Below are positions 24,541 through 36,440 of a stretch of DNA of 64,000 bases, piece by piece. The translations under genes were made by a program, and so were the position numbers. Source of the DNA: Gnetum montanum (Eukaryota; Streptophyta; Gnetopsida; Gnetales; Gnetaceae); contig MNCI01011521.1 in the NCBI GenBank assembly GCA_015680685.1, positions 154,023-218,022 of the forward strand. The letters run 5' to 3'. The stretch's first letter is position 1; each line of letters opens with the position of its first letter. The notes beneath the pieces are model-generated. The model did not search any database and was not told the DNA's origin. It saw nothing but the letters and a program-made list of their open reading frames with translations.

Positions 24541-27500
24541 GCAACTTGCCGTAAACTAACTCATATGGTGAGTACCGTATAGGTAGTTTCTAAGATGTCC
24601 TATAGGCCCATAGAGTGTCATTCAGTTTAGTGCTCTAGTCCTTTCTAAATCTACTAACTATCCTAGTAAGTATTCTAGTAATTTCATGGTTAGTCACTTT
24701 GGCTTGACCATTTTCTTGGAAATGATATGGTGTTGTTAGCTTATGGTTTACCCCATGTTATTGCATGAGCTTTTTAAATGTAGCACCAGTGAAGTGAGTC
24801 CCGTTGTCTAGTATAAGCATCCTTGGCACTCCAAATTTCTTTCCCACATGTTGTTGGAAAAATTTGACAGTTGTCTTTACTATACAGTCTTTTACTACTG
24901 TTACCTCTGCCCACTTTGTACAGTAATCCACAATCAAAATTATGTATCCTTTTCCATTTGACATCAATGTTATGGACCCCATGAAATCAATTCCCCATAT
25001 GTCAAATGCTTCCAATGGGTGTATCCAGTGTTGTGGCCCTTCTTATCTAGTCGTAACTCATCTATCTTTTTGGCATCATTCACAAGATTATGCAAAAGTA
25101 TGGGAATCTCTACATGGGCCTTTATGGGCATCCTGTAAGACTCTCTATTGGTCACATTCTAGCACACACCATCTGACAAGCCCATTTGCACAAATCTTAT
25201 ATAGATTTCCATATATTGTTTTTCTCTATGAAGAAACTACTCACATTGTTTTCTACTCCATTTATAAGGGAGCTCTTGTGTTGATAGATAAGTTAGATAT
25301 TCTACAGTCCCTAGCTTCCTTGTTGAATTTACAGCCTATATTGTTTTGGTAAACATATCCTCATCAGGAAATTGGTTGAATAAAGGTTATACTTGATCCT
25401 TGGAATCCCATTTCAGCCTTGATAGATGATCAACTACCATATTTTTTTTTCTTTTTTGTCAATCATCGTGATGTCAAACTCTTGCAAAATTATGAGCCAT
25501 CTTATCATGCTGGGATTGACGATTGGTTTGTTCATGAGAAACTGAATGGCACTATGATCAATATGGACATAAATTTGATATCCGAGCACATAATATTTGA
25601 ACTTCTCAAGTGCATACACCATGGCTATCAGCTCCTTCTCTGTTGTGGTTAGTTTAATTATGCTCCAATGATTCTCCTTCTAGCATAGTGTATATAGTAG
25701 AGTCTCTTCTAATCATTTAATTATGTCAATACTACACCAAACGCATAGTTGGAACACCAGTTATGATGTGAAAATGTCTTGACCAATTCAAAGCTTGGAG
25801 GATTGGTGTCTCCACTAGTTTTTGCTTCAAAGCTTCCAATGTCTTTTCACATGACTCTATCCACTTAAAGGATGCATCTTCTTTGTAAGTTCCACAAGCG
25901 GTTTAGCTATCTTCAAAAAAAATTGATGAATCTTCTATAATATCCCATGTGTTTCAAGAATGGTCTCACATCTTTCACTATTTGTGGCCTTTGAGTGATA
26001 TTCTGGATGACTCTAATCTTTTCAGGATCCACTTTAATACCCTTTTGGGAGATTTTATGTCCCAACACTATACTTGCTTGGACCATGAGATGGCTCTTTT
26101 GCCAATTGAGCTTAAGATTGGTTTCAACACATTTGTTGAGTACTTGCTCCAACTAATCCAACGCTTGTTTGAAATCTATCTTGTACATCAAAAAATCATC
26201 CATAAACACTTCTACTCCATTCCCAATTTTCTTTTGTAAGATGCTAAGCATCAATCTCTAGAAGGTAGCTAGTGCATTGCAAAGACCAGAGGGCATCTTC
26301 TTGTAGGTAAACATTCCTCATGGATTGGTGAACATTATTTTCTCTTGGTCTTTGGGTGTAATGTGGATCTGATTAAATCCATTGTATCCATCCAGAAAAT
26401 TGTAATATTGATGTCCTACAATGGTGTCTAGGACCTGATCAACAAATGGCAAAGGGAAGTGATCTTTGAATGTAGCAACATTCAACATCTAGAAGTCAAT
26501 GCAAACTCACCATTTGCCCCACTTCTTTGGAACAATCACCAAGGGGATAACCCATTCACTATCTGCAATAGGATAGATGAATCCTACCTTTAGCAATTTT
26601 TCCAACTCTTACGTGACTACTTCTTTGAGTTTCAAATTGAGCCTTCATTGGGGTTGATGTCTTGGTTTGACTGCAAGGTTAGTGTATATCCAGTGTTGGA
26701 AAATTCATGGATCAATTCTTGTGATCTCATCATAAGACCACATGAATGTTGTGGGTCATCTATTTATCACTTCCAACAGCTTCCTTTCCTATTCTTTTGT
26801 TAAAGTGGTATTGATGATTATCCACTTTTTGTTGTTTAGAAATGCATATTCCAATGTAGTCGATAGGGCCTTCAATTCTAATGGTTATGGTTCCACTATC
26901 TCTAGGATCTCCAAGTGTTCCTAGTCTATCTCCTCTTCTTGATTTGTTCATGGGTAGAAGTGTCTTTCTCTTAATTATTCTAACTTATTAGTCTCTTCAA
27001 TGTAGGCACTAATAATTTTTTCTTCTAGTTCCATGTATTTATTTGATTCAATCTCTTCATTAGTGATCAACCATCGAGTGCCTTCTTACTATGTGGCTAC
27101 TGCATACAAATATTTCTACACACATATTTCCTCTACACATTTATTGCATGCTTTAATATCCTCTTATCTAATTGCCCATATTCTTTGCATGCAATTGCAC
27201 CCATTATTATTGTATGTAATACATGGAACTCTTTGTCTTTGTATAATACCGATTTCATCTTTCTTGGAAATTTCCAAGGACAAGTCATGAATTCCAAGCT
27301 TAGTGTCAATACTGCTAAGCCAAGCTCTTCCCATAATAATTAGAAACTCCCCTTTATTTTTTTCCCATATGAATGACTAGGAAATATTTAGGGTAGGACC
27401 AACCAATGATGGTTGTAATCATATCACCAACTTGTACTAGTGGAACTATGATTGTCTAGATGGCAAGCTCTAAGTAGATGTTACTCTTCTTTAGTGGTGG

Positions 27501-27660
27501 TAGATTCTAGGCTTGATACATATCTTGGGAGATCATGTTCACTCCTAACTTGGAATCAAGTAGAGCTTTACAATGTTTTTGTCCTACTATTTGGAGATAA
27601 ACTAAGGGGCATCCTAGATCAATTCATTTTTGTGGAAGGGCTCTTACCTTGATCTAGTGC
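24541..27660 (-). pseudogene. pol: pol of element 3: protease, RT, RNase H, integrase (decayed)
   Basis: On the minus strand, a retropepsin-like region (about 27570-27480) reads ALLDS then NMIS, with the usual Gly after DS replaced. RT (about 26640-25910) contains DSEWVIPLVIVPKKWGKW, FLDGYNGFNQI, TYKKMPSGLCNA and FMDDF (26192-26206). RNase H (about 25660-25434) contains YALEKFKYYVLGYQIYVHIDHSAIQFL. Integrase (about 25155-24541) contains DIWGIDFMG, DNGTHF, and GQAKVTN where GQAEVSN is usual, so the catalytic Glu appears to be Lys. Stops occur throughout RT and integrase. In an active element this polyprotein would make the DNA copy and insert it. Confidence 0.85.
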
Positions 27661-30186
27661 ATGATTGTTTGAGTAAGCATGATAGTTGTGGCATTTGAAT
27701 TTGACAAAGATGGAAGCTTGTTGTGTTGAGGAGGATTAGATGCAGATGGGGTGGAAGTAGATGTGTTCCCCATCCATTGAATCTTTTCCGAACTCATTCA
27801 GAAGAACAATCATTTCTTGGGTTTGGATTCATATGTTATCACCTCCTCTTATGTACTAATCATCCTTATTATTCTCTTTTGATGTGGTTGCAATGAAAAT
27901 TCCCCCTACATGACAGGAGGTAGCACAAGTCGTAAAGCGTTAAGCTGCTAATTTGAACCAACCGCTGATGGATGCATGTATGAGTTTGGATTCATTCTTG
28001 GTAGCATTGGTCTATGGTACTTAGGCATATAATATTTTGAAGTTTGAATGGTTGCATTTGTTGGTGATATTAGATGTTCTATGGAGTATCCATAATGATC
28101 AGGCTACTAATATGGATACTATTGGCAAGGTGGTAACATGGCCCATGGTTGGGGCTATTGCCATTGCCTGATAATATTGCTCTTGTGGTTATGGCAAAGC
28201 TTCACTAGGATAGTATGTTGTTGGAAGTTATGCCTGTAGCTACCTTGGGGATAAGGTAACCTTCTAGGCATTTATTTTTGGACAAATTTAGGATTAAGTG
28301 AGTATGTCTCTATTTCTTGTAAATGTGCCATTACTGGGCAACATCCCTTAGGATGTTCGTATTGACACATGGCACATCCTTCCTCATTAGTGGAGCTAGT
28401 GTCTGAACACTCAGCCACTATAGCCACTTTGCCTCTTCATCCAAACACTTTCTTCTTTTTTTCATCTTTACCTTTTCCAAAGGCTTGCTCCATTCTCTCA
28501 TTTGCAATCTTTAATGCAGTTGTAAATTTTTCATGTACTAAGTCCCACATTTTATCTACCTTCATTGCAATATCAGTTACAATTTTCTGAATTGGTAGAG
28601 TCTTCTTTTGAATTTCATGTTCCAAGGTTTCCTCTTCTTAGATATCACAAACTCCTGCATCTCTTTTCCTAATGGATGGGTATCTGTTATACTCTTCTAT
28701 TGATTCTCTCTTTCTTCACTCACCTTCTTCCTTTGCCACTTGGTTAATTAGTCTTTGGATTCAATCGATAGTCATCTCTGATAATCTACCTTGGGCATAA
28801 ACCCCAAGGGTCTCTCTAGTCTTATTTCATAACCCATCTATAATGTGCCTTAGTTGCTCCCACTACTAGAATTTATGGCCTAGGCATCTATGTTGTAATG
28901 AATAGTACCTATCCATTACTGTATCAAGGGTTTCATGAGTCCCTTGCTTCCATCCTTAGATTTGTTTCCTTAAATTATACATCCATGAGTAGGTTTGGTA
29001 CTTCTCATTGAAGATCTTTAGTATGGTACTCCACCTTTTGATTGATTCAAGTTCAAGTGATCTATACTAGCTCTCTACCTCTTTCACAAGTATTCTTGGG
29101 AACAACTTTAACTTCTGCCAGTCAATTTCAATGTTTTGTAGGACATAGGGCATCATGAAAGGCTTGGAGGTGGTGTTGTGGATCAGCATTATAACCACCT
29201 TTGAATCTTGACATGTTGTTCATATTGAGCCATTTGATACGACTATCCCTCACATGCCTAGTTGGAATGTGTATAGCTTCTTGTATGTTAATCATGCTTT
29301 AAGTTACCATCAAGGGTTCATCATCTTAATTAGGTTTGTGTGCTTGATTGTAGTAGTGCCCCCTTTTGTGCTCATCTCTTTTGTGATTTCTACGATCCCT
29401 AAGTTTGTGTTGTTCATACTCTTCATATTCCAAATCAAATCATGAGTCCTCCTCTTTTCCTTGTCATGGTCCTTGTACCTTTTCCTCCTTCTATCAGATT
29501 CTTTTGATGATCGTGAGGATACAAATGAGGTGGTAAGAGAATGGTCTCAGCTTGTTCTCCTATGATGACTCTAATGTTCTTCTTTGTGAGATCTAGCAGG
29601 AACTCTTGGCCTTGAGTCCTACTTGTACCTTGAGTCTTTAGCCTTCCGCCTGAGTATCTCTACTAATTTGGAGTGTGATTTATTCCTAATAGATTCCTCC
29701 AATTGAATGATAGGAGTTTGTGACTAGAACTCATGATTTTGATGGAGTTGTTTAGCAATGAACGCATCTCCATTAAGCTCCTTCAAGATAACATTAGAGT
29801 TGATTGTCTTTCCTTTGTCTTTTGCATGTCTGGTTTTCATGGCATTGTCTTTCCTTAATTGCTCATTAGTGGGTTCATATGGCCGGGTCATGTATTTGGT
29901 TTCATTACCCTCCAAGAGCTTCACTTAGTTTCATCCCCTTAAGAGTAGTTTGGAGGATAATGGATGCTAAATGATTTATTGGTAGAACAACATTCCCTTG
30001 AAAATATATCCACTTGAGTTATCTATCCTAATGAAAGATGAATGTAAAATCGGGATAGTAAGGATCATGATGCACATATGAGATCCTTGTTTTTATTGGC
30101 ATACTCTAGTCCTCTTCTTCGTCAATTCTATCATTACTTCTCTGTAGCTTCTTGGCAAGTGATGTTGTATTCTTATTTGAAGCCAT
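27661..30186 (-). pseudogene. gag: gag of element 3 (decayed)
   Basis: The ATG at 30186 starts MASNKNTTSLAKKL, analogous to the gag starts of the other elements. The conserved gag core lies at about 29060-28780 (YQTYSW, then DRYYSLQHRCLGHKF and HIIDGL). A CCHC knuckle with spacing C-x2-C-x3-H-x4-C (CAMCQYEHPKGCC) lies at about 28375-28337. A Pro/Gln/Asn-rich tail leads into the protease region. Stops and frameshifts occur in many places. Confidence 0.75.
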
Positions 30187-30300
30187 GTTATGGTTTAAGA
30201 CATTTGTTTTAAGTGTGCTTTGTTAGAGTTATGAATTATAACTTTGTGTTTCAAGTACAACAAACTTTATGTAATCAATTACTCAACATACATTGACAAG

Positions 30301-30319
30301 TCCTCAACAATAGCACCAA
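30301..30319 (-). promoter_or_regulatory. primer binding site of element 3 (decayed tRNA-Asp type)
   Basis: On the minus strand TTGGTGCTATTGTTGAGGA follows the 5' LTR. It aligns with TTGGCGCCGTTGCCAGGGA of element 2, with differences that are mostly C-to-T or G-to-A. Confidence 0.6.
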
Positions 30320-31203
30320 TGATGAGTGGTGGAGTAATCCAACACCCAACCATACAAGTCATAGGTGTACATGCATGTCCAAATTGTAATCCATAGATGA
30401 GGCAATATGAATATGCTAGTAATTGGTTAAATTTTGAAATTTTTTTCTTCCCATGTGAGCTAGTGAAATCTATTGGTATGGTTTAACTCACGATGAGGTA
30501 TATGATAATTGATGTTGTGTAGGCCATCTTACTCCTAGTAAACATGATGAAATGGTAATAGTTTCTAAGTCTAAGTAAACAGTAAACAAATCTATTTTAT
30601 CCTAAGGCAATGGATATCCATTCTTGATTTTTCTTACATGTCCTAGGCTTATGTATGGTTACTACGATTACGAACTACTTCGCTACTAGGCAAACCAAAC
30701 GATAATACTACTAGGTTACTAAATGATCATGCTTTACGCTTGAAATTAGTCGTATCAATTCTGCATGCTAATCAACAATAAAAGTAAAGTGCATGGAAAG
30801 TAAACATTAACTAAGGAAATAGTAAACATTAGTCTATGTGAAAATGGTAAACATTATTCTAAGTGAAGCAATAAGATAGAAGAATGGTGCAATAGTATGA
30901 AATAGCTCAATCTTTATTGTCGATCACACTTGTGCCCAAGTACAAAATGCTTGAATAAAGAATTCATACACTACGTCACACTACACTACAGGCATTCACA
31001 CTTCTAAGAACTTAAGACTAAAATCATAAAGACAAACTAAAAGAGTTTTTCTATGGTGTAATGAAATCTATTCTTGATCTATGTGCCTAAGTGTTGTATT
31101 TATAGGCTAGCACGCATCCCGCAATATCACATATACGATAATGTAGCATGGACTACGATATTGTATATTTGATATCGTAGTCCATCAAAGTTTCAATTTA
31201 TCA
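30320..31203 (-). repeat. 5' LTR of element 3
   Basis: 884 bp; on the minus strand it starts TGATAAATTGAAACTTTG and ends CCACCACTCATCA. It aligns throughout with 18757-19636. A 'tataaata' TATA box lies at about 31099-31106 (minus-strand sense, read from 'tatttata'). Confidence 0.85.
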
Positions 31204-31217
31204 AGTTTGATAGGTGT

Positions 31218-31895
31218 TTGGTAGTTTTCTTGGGATATTTTTCATAATTTTCATCTTGTTTTTAGAATAATTGTGTTTAGCATAATGATGTTAAAATGGT
31301 TCAATTTTTTATTGCAAATTTCTATAATTATTTGATAGAGAGAAAGTTCATGTTGATATATTTAATTGTAAATGGAACACTCAAAATATTGAAAATGATT
31401 GAATACAAAGGTTTAAGAACTTAAGGAAACTTAGGATTCAGTTGAAAGTGTAGTTTGTTACTTGGTCTTTATTGTATAGAGGTTTTCTTATTTCTCATTA
31501 CAACTTCTTACTTTTGATAATCTAGTTTGTCTAATTTTCTCTCATGAATACATGATCAAAAGTGTTATTGTTTATTATTCCTTTGCTTAATAAGCTTAGC
31601 TATGGTGTTTTTTAGTTCCTAGATTTGAAAAATTTTAGAATTCTTCTAATTATGCCATTTTAGTAGGGATAATAAATAATGGCACTTTTAATATTTTTTG
31701 GAATATGCTTAGATTGATGTCTTATTGTGCATTTTCAAGTATAGATTTGATGTGATTTACAAGAGATATTCTATAGTGCAAAGCTTTAATTTTGAGATGA
31801 AGTTGAATTTGTATATGAAATTTTTATTTCAAGGTCATGGTAAGAGAAGGAAATATCCTATGGATATAAATTCTCTCTTTTCTTCCTTATGTAAC
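31218..31895. other. AT-rich sequence, no gene seen
   Basis: AT-rich with short ORFs only. I see nothing recognisable. Confidence 0.5.
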
Positions 31896-32145
31896 AATGA
31901 GGTGTTGGCCTAGTAGTATGGGTCTTGGCTTGGTAACCCGAAGTCATAAGTTCGATTCTACTAGGTCTACCTAAGACATGCCCTTAGACTAGCACATAGC
32001 AACTACATAGTAAGTGCAAAAGGGTACCAGTACTAGGTTAGGCTTTGAACACAACAATAGTAAGTACAAAACTATGTGAGCTAACCAACTAGCCGATAGC
32101 CTATGCCCATTGTTTTAATAATAACAATAATAATACACTTTTTTT
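31896..32145 (+). mobile_element. tRNA-derived SINE
   Basis: The head has an internal Pol III promoter layout: an A box-like TGGCCTAGTAGTATGGG (about 31907) and a B box-like AGTTCGATTCT (about 31951), about 30 bases apart as in tRNA genes. An unrelated body follows (about 31970-32110) and then an 'aataataacaataataata' tail. It lacks a foldable full tRNA and so is not a tRNA gene. I could not identify a convincing target-site duplication. Confidence 0.6.
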
Positions 32146-32660
32146 ATTTCTATTTTTTCTTTTTTCCTTGGGAGGCTGGGGGCATGCAAGGTGGGGGGAC
32201 ACATGTTTCAGATCCCAAAAATGAATAATAATATAAAAAAAATTAGAGTACATCATATCATTAAAGAGAGAGTCTAAAGAAAAAGCCCAACAGTTTTGGG
32301 AATGCCTTTTCAAGTTTTCATCCTTATAACCAACCTTGAAAAACCTTCCTTTTGGGATAGGAAAAGGATTAGGCATTACCCTTATTCAAAAGCACCCTCA
32401 TAGGTTTTTACTTCTTACTAAAGCATTTCTTGTAAAGAGAAGGAGAAAACTCTCTTTAAAAAAATACATCAATCAAAGATAGCAAACAAATGATATCCCC
32501 CCTTTCTACCCCCATACCACACCTCAACCTCACAAAAAAATTATGAAGAAATATGCATCCTATCAACCTAGATATTGTCCCCTTGATGTGTGTACTATTC
32601 AATTTCATGCCACACATCATTTACAAGTATTTTTCATTTTTCATCAAAACATTAGAATGC
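32146..32660. other. unassigned sequence
   Basis: No gene recognised. Confidence 0.4.
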
Positions 32661-32664
32661 TAGT

Positions 32665-32845
32665 TCTAAGGACTAACATTTGGAGTGATGGTAAGGCACT
32701 TATTTCTCAAGTTGAAGACTTGGGTTTTAGCCTGGGCACAACCTCTTGAAGAGGTTAGGCTTTCGCTCATCTACCAATGCTCTTAAGAGCCCACTTAGTA
32801 GGATGAGCACTACAGCTCTAGGTGATGATCTTTTTTTTTTACTGG
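32665..32845 (+). mobile_element. possible second SINE-like element
   Basis: 'gtgatggtaaggcacttatt' followed by 'gacttgggttttagcctggg' resembles decayed A and B boxes. A body with 'aggttaggctttcgctcatc' and a T-rich end at about 32832-32840 follows. The boxes are weak and no duplication is visible. Confidence 0.35.
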
Positions 32846-33713
32846 AAGGCTAATTTTATTCTTCTTTCAACTCTTGGATAATAAAGGAGTTTTGAAATCA
32901 TGATCTCAAGGATTCTCTTTAATTCTTCATCACTTCAACTTCTTATCTCATAGAGTGGAACACCAACCATTTACTATATGCATACTTTTTTTCACTTTTG
33001 GTTACACATAAACTTCATCATGAGAAGCTTCTTCTATGCCTCTCACACATAGGTATCTCTAACTTATTTACATCTTAAAAATAAATTATAAGGGAAATAA
33101 TACATAATAACAAGGTTCTTAATGTCCATGACTATGGTCCAATTAACCAAGGTCGCTATACTATACTTTACATTAGGGTAACACAGTTGAGCTCATCCTA
33201 ATGCATGATGACAATGTTCAGGAATAATTGGTGATGTTGGTCTTTGTGCCTAGCATTTTTTTATGGGGTCCTCTTCATAATTATCTAGTTCTTCCAACTA
33301 GGCTACTCCATCATGGCTATGCTATCAAAGCTTCTATACTCCATAGCCATAATAATGCACCATACAACACTACCATTGCAGAATTACCTTCATGACCACC
33401 TTCAGATGCACTTGAGACTAGTCTTCCAAACTAGAATTCCATCCAAAGTGACTCATAAACACTCTCACGTTTGGGTGTGCTAGAGTCCAATGTTGTGACA
33501 CCAACTCATCCATCACAATGCAATGTCTATACTTTCCATGGCATAGCACCCACAGGATGCACTACTTTATTTCAAACCCAATACAATCTCATGCATCTCC
33601 TCATTTAATAGAACATCCTTACTTCCAAGTTGTGCAGGTAACCACCATGATTCTACTTCTATCCAACATAACCTTACCATGAGTTTGCCTATTCTACAAC
33701 ATGCTTAACATGC
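32846..33713. other. unassigned sequence left of element 5
   Basis: Moderately AT-rich with no ORF of note. It joins element 5 at the inverted repeat and does not continue its gag. Confidence 0.4.
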
Positions 33714-33769
33714 TTACAAGCCTTCCATGAGGAGATGTTCTACAACATCTCCTCATGGAAGGCTTGTAA
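33714..33769. repeat. perfect 26-bp inverted repeat with 4-base loop
   Basis: The left arm 33714-33739 and right arm 33744-33769 are exact reverse complements with the loop 'ctac'. The right arm is gag sequence of element 5 (the 'LQAFH' region, conserved at about 41269 in element 4). The left arm is the same sequence inverted, so the break of element 5 folds back on itself. Confidence 0.9.
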
Positions 33770-34420
33770 ATGATGTAATGGATCAAAATTATAGCCTCCC
33801 TTAAATTTAGGAATGTTATTCATATCAAGTCATTTAATGCAACTTTCCCTTTGATGCTTATGAGGTATTTGAACTGCCTCCCTAATTTGTATCATACTCC
33901 TAGTAGCCAATAAGGGTTCATTTTCATCAAACATGTCATGGTGATAATCTTTATTTCTATTTATTTGACAGTGATGGTCTTTTTTATGCTCACTTTGATG
34001 TCTTTCATCTTACCTTTGTGTTTTATTTCTATCTCCATCTTAACCCCTTAGTGGAGCGTTATCTCTATACCTATGTTCACCTTTGTCAGAACTAGACATT
34101 GAAGATGCAAATGAAGATAACGAACTAGGAGAATCACCATGGCTTCTATATCTCCCCCTATGGTCCCTTAATTTATCTCTTTTAGGTTTGGAGGAGGTCT
34201 TAGGCTTTGAGGCCCTCCTTATTCTAGAACTTATTCCATCCTATCTAGGGTTGTCTACATCAGTTGAACATAGTCTTTGAATGTAGTAAGGGTCTAAATG
34301 AACATATCAAACCCCTACATTTAGTAATTCACTCTAATTCTCTTCAATATAAATCCTACCATTTTTCCTACTAGTGTTCTCATCATGTGATGGGCTATTA
34401 GTTCTATGTGAAGAAGACAT
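33744..34420 (-). pseudogene. gag: gag N-terminus of element 5 (truncated)
   Basis: The ATG at 34420 gives MSSSHRTNSPSHDENTSRK, matching MSSSHETKYDENTHKR of element 4. An Arg/Ser-rich segment follows, then EPLLATRS..IQIREAVQIP and a PLHHLQAFHE phrase, where the sequence breaks at the inverted repeat. Several in-frame stops are present. Confidence 0.7.
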
Positions 34421-34533
34421 GTTTTTAATTAATAATGTGTGTGACTTAAAATATTAATATTTTCAAAACGATAAATTGTTCATACTTTTATAGTGATCAT
34501 TTATAATATAACTAATCTAGATAACTATCACCA

Positions 34534-34552
34534 TCCCTGATAATGGCACCAA
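34534..34552 (-). promoter_or_regulatory. primer binding site of element 5
   Basis: On the minus strand TTGGTGCCATTATCAGGGA directly follows the LTR. It is a decayed form of the tRNA-Asp-type site in element 2. Confidence 0.65.
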
Positions 34553-35436
34553 CGATGAGTGGCGACTAATCCCTATAACCAACCATATGAATCACAAGCA
34601 TTCATGTGCAATCTAGTCAAATTTTAGGGATGGAACTAGTGTGGTATGTAAATTGTTAAGCATTAATCACATGTCGTTGTCTTCTCACTTGGACTAGTGG
34701 TATTTTTGTCACGTATGGCATAGTCCAAAGTGAGGCATATAATTATGATGTTGGTGGGGCCTTAAACTACCCTTAACAATAACATAGAAATTAATTATTT
34801 GATCTAATTAATAATAAGAATATAAATTCAAAACTAGCCTAAGGATGATGAGTGTCTGTTCCCAGCTTATCATACATGTTCTAAACTCACATACCCACTA
34901 CTGGGATTACCAAGTGTTATGCTACTAGGTGAACTAAGCAATAATGTTGTTGGGATTACCAAGCGAATACATATTTATGCTCAAAACCAGTCACGCTCAT
35001 TCCACTAATTGATTAACGTGCATGGAAATGTAAATATTAACTAAGTACATGAAAATTAAATTGCATTGAAAGTAAATATATTTTAAGTCAAAGTGCTACA
35101 ATGAATATGATTCAATCTCAATCTTATTGTCGTTCATGAAATGTGTCCATGTATAATGCCACTTGAATAAGATGTTGTACAAGTGACTCAAATTCACACT
35201 GCGAACACTCACTAACTATTTGCTAAGATCTTGAAATAAAACTACAAGAATCTAGCTACTAAAATGACCAAAAGGTGTCAAACACATGACAAGTGCTCGC
35301 ATATTTATAGGAAAATACAAGCATTGTGTTAATGAAGATGCATTAATACATTTAGTTGCATCAACGAGGATGCAACTATGAGGCTTCATTGGTGGAGATG
35401 CGTCAATGAAGTTGCCAGACATATCACATCTCATCA
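34553..35436 (-). repeat. 5' LTR of element 5
   Basis: 884 bp; on the minus strand it begins TGATGAGATGTGATATGTC and ends GTCGCCACTCATCG. Its 3' half matches families A and B. Its U3 lacks the GATATC array and instead has repeated 'gatgca(t/a)' and 'catcaa' phrases (about 35330-35420). A TATA box lies at about 35304-35311. Confidence 0.75.
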
Positions 35437-36102
35437 TGGCAACAACAAGGAAGATAACCACACATCGAAAGCTATGATAAAGGGAGAAACTTAAAGGAAT
35501 TCTTAAGCCTCTATCAAACCAAGTGAAACACTTAGACAATCAATTTTATTTTCTTTATTTAAATATATACATGTGCTTTCTTCCATAATCATTCACCTTG
35601 ATAGGTGGTTAGCTATCATGTGGCATTGTTGTTAGGTTAGAGATAAGTTGATTGTAATCATATAGGTGTAATATGTTGACATTGATAATTTTCCAACACT
35701 TCTTTAAAGTTATTATTCTTTTTAATAATCAATAGTGTCTTGTACAAAATGCTATAAACTTTGATATAAGTTATTCTTGAGTAAGGTAAGACAACTTCTA
35801 CCAAAGTTGCATTGGTTTATGAAGATATACATGTTAATTCCTATTGAAAAGCTTAAAAAGATTATGATATTAATGAATTCATACAAAAAGGAAACAAGAA
35901 AACTGATAACTTTTCTTGCTAGTGTTTTTCTAATGAAAATAGCTAACCAAAAAAATATATCACAACAATTAAACATGTAAACGAATTAAAAGATTTAAAG
36001 GTATTTTGGACAAGTGATACTTCTTATTGGATCTTCCAAGTAATTTTTGTTGTTATTGTAATAATTGTTGTCATGAGTTACAAGAAATTTGTAATTTCAA
36101 AC
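35437..36102. other. AT-rich sequence with a diverged direct repeat
   Basis: About 35865-35999 ('gatattaatgaattcataca...' to '...aaaagatttaaagg') is similar to about 36325-36440. The two copies flank the pyruvate kinase fragment. No gene recognised. Confidence 0.45.
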
Positions 36103-36310
36103 TCCTACCTTGTACAAGAATTGGTGATAGAAACAAAAAAAGCCATACAAAAACTCTTCCTCCACATCAACACACCATGGAATCAATCTTCAAGTTCAAC
36201 TATCAACACACCAAGGCTAATCATGTACGTTGATTATCCCTGCTACTTTACCATGCTCCAATGCCCTTTGTAGAATAGACCCTTCAATATCCTTGTGACC
36301 TTTAGCCTTC
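36103..36310 (-). pseudogene. pyruvate kinase last-exon pseudogene fragment
   Basis: 36306-36183 on the minus strand matches exon 16 of the pyruvate kinase gene at 56864-57016: GHKDIEG, then ILQRALEHGK, AGIINVHD, a stop, an internal deletion, and an ending VELED-stop. Sequence past the stop (36182-36103) also matches the downstream region of the real gene ('caagaa(t/c)tggtgatag(a/c)aac'). Only this exon is present. It lies about 20 kb from the intact gene in the same orientation. Confidence 0.85.
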
Positions 36311-36440
36311 CAAGTTCATGACATTGATGAATTTGTACAAAAAAGAAAAGATGGAAATGACTACTTTTCTTCCTAATGTTTTTTAATCAAAACTACTATC
36401 AAAAACTTTGTACTACAACAATTAAAAGATTTAAAGGTTT

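Larger units (their letters stand above)
18757..31203 (-). mobile_element. Element 3: gag-pol Ty3/gypsy (Athila/Tat-like) element with accessory ORF, decayed
   Basis: The paired LTRs at 30320-31203 (5') and 18757-19636 (3') align end to end from TG to CA. In minus-strand order the element reads 5' LTR, primer site, gag, pol (protease, RT, RNase H, integrase), spacer, accessory ORF, polypurine tract, 3' LTR. RT phrases such as YYNFLDGYNGFNQI and FMDDF, and the tRNA-Asp-type primer, fit the Athila/Tat branch. All ORFs carry stops. No clean 5-bp TSD is seen; instead a 10-bp direct repeat TGATAGGTGT abuts the left end (18747-18756) and lies 4 bp outside the right end (31208-31217). Between pol and the spacer an LTR fragment ending in an N (24250-24377) intrudes, so the middle may be misassembled. 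Confidence 0.8.
33714..35436 (-). mobile_element. Element 5: truncated 5' end of a family-B LTR retrotransposon
   Basis: It has a 5' LTR (34553-35436), a primer site and the N-terminal part of gag, then stops at a fold-back junction (33714-33769). The downstream gag, any pol and the 3' LTR are absent. Its gag start resembles that of element 4 closely. No TSD can be tested because the other end is missing; the right flank begins TGGCA. Confidence 0.75.

Noticed and set aside
31905-31965. Functional tRNA gene
   Set aside because: A and B boxes are present but the acceptor and anticodon stems do not pair convincingly; it reads better as a SINE head.
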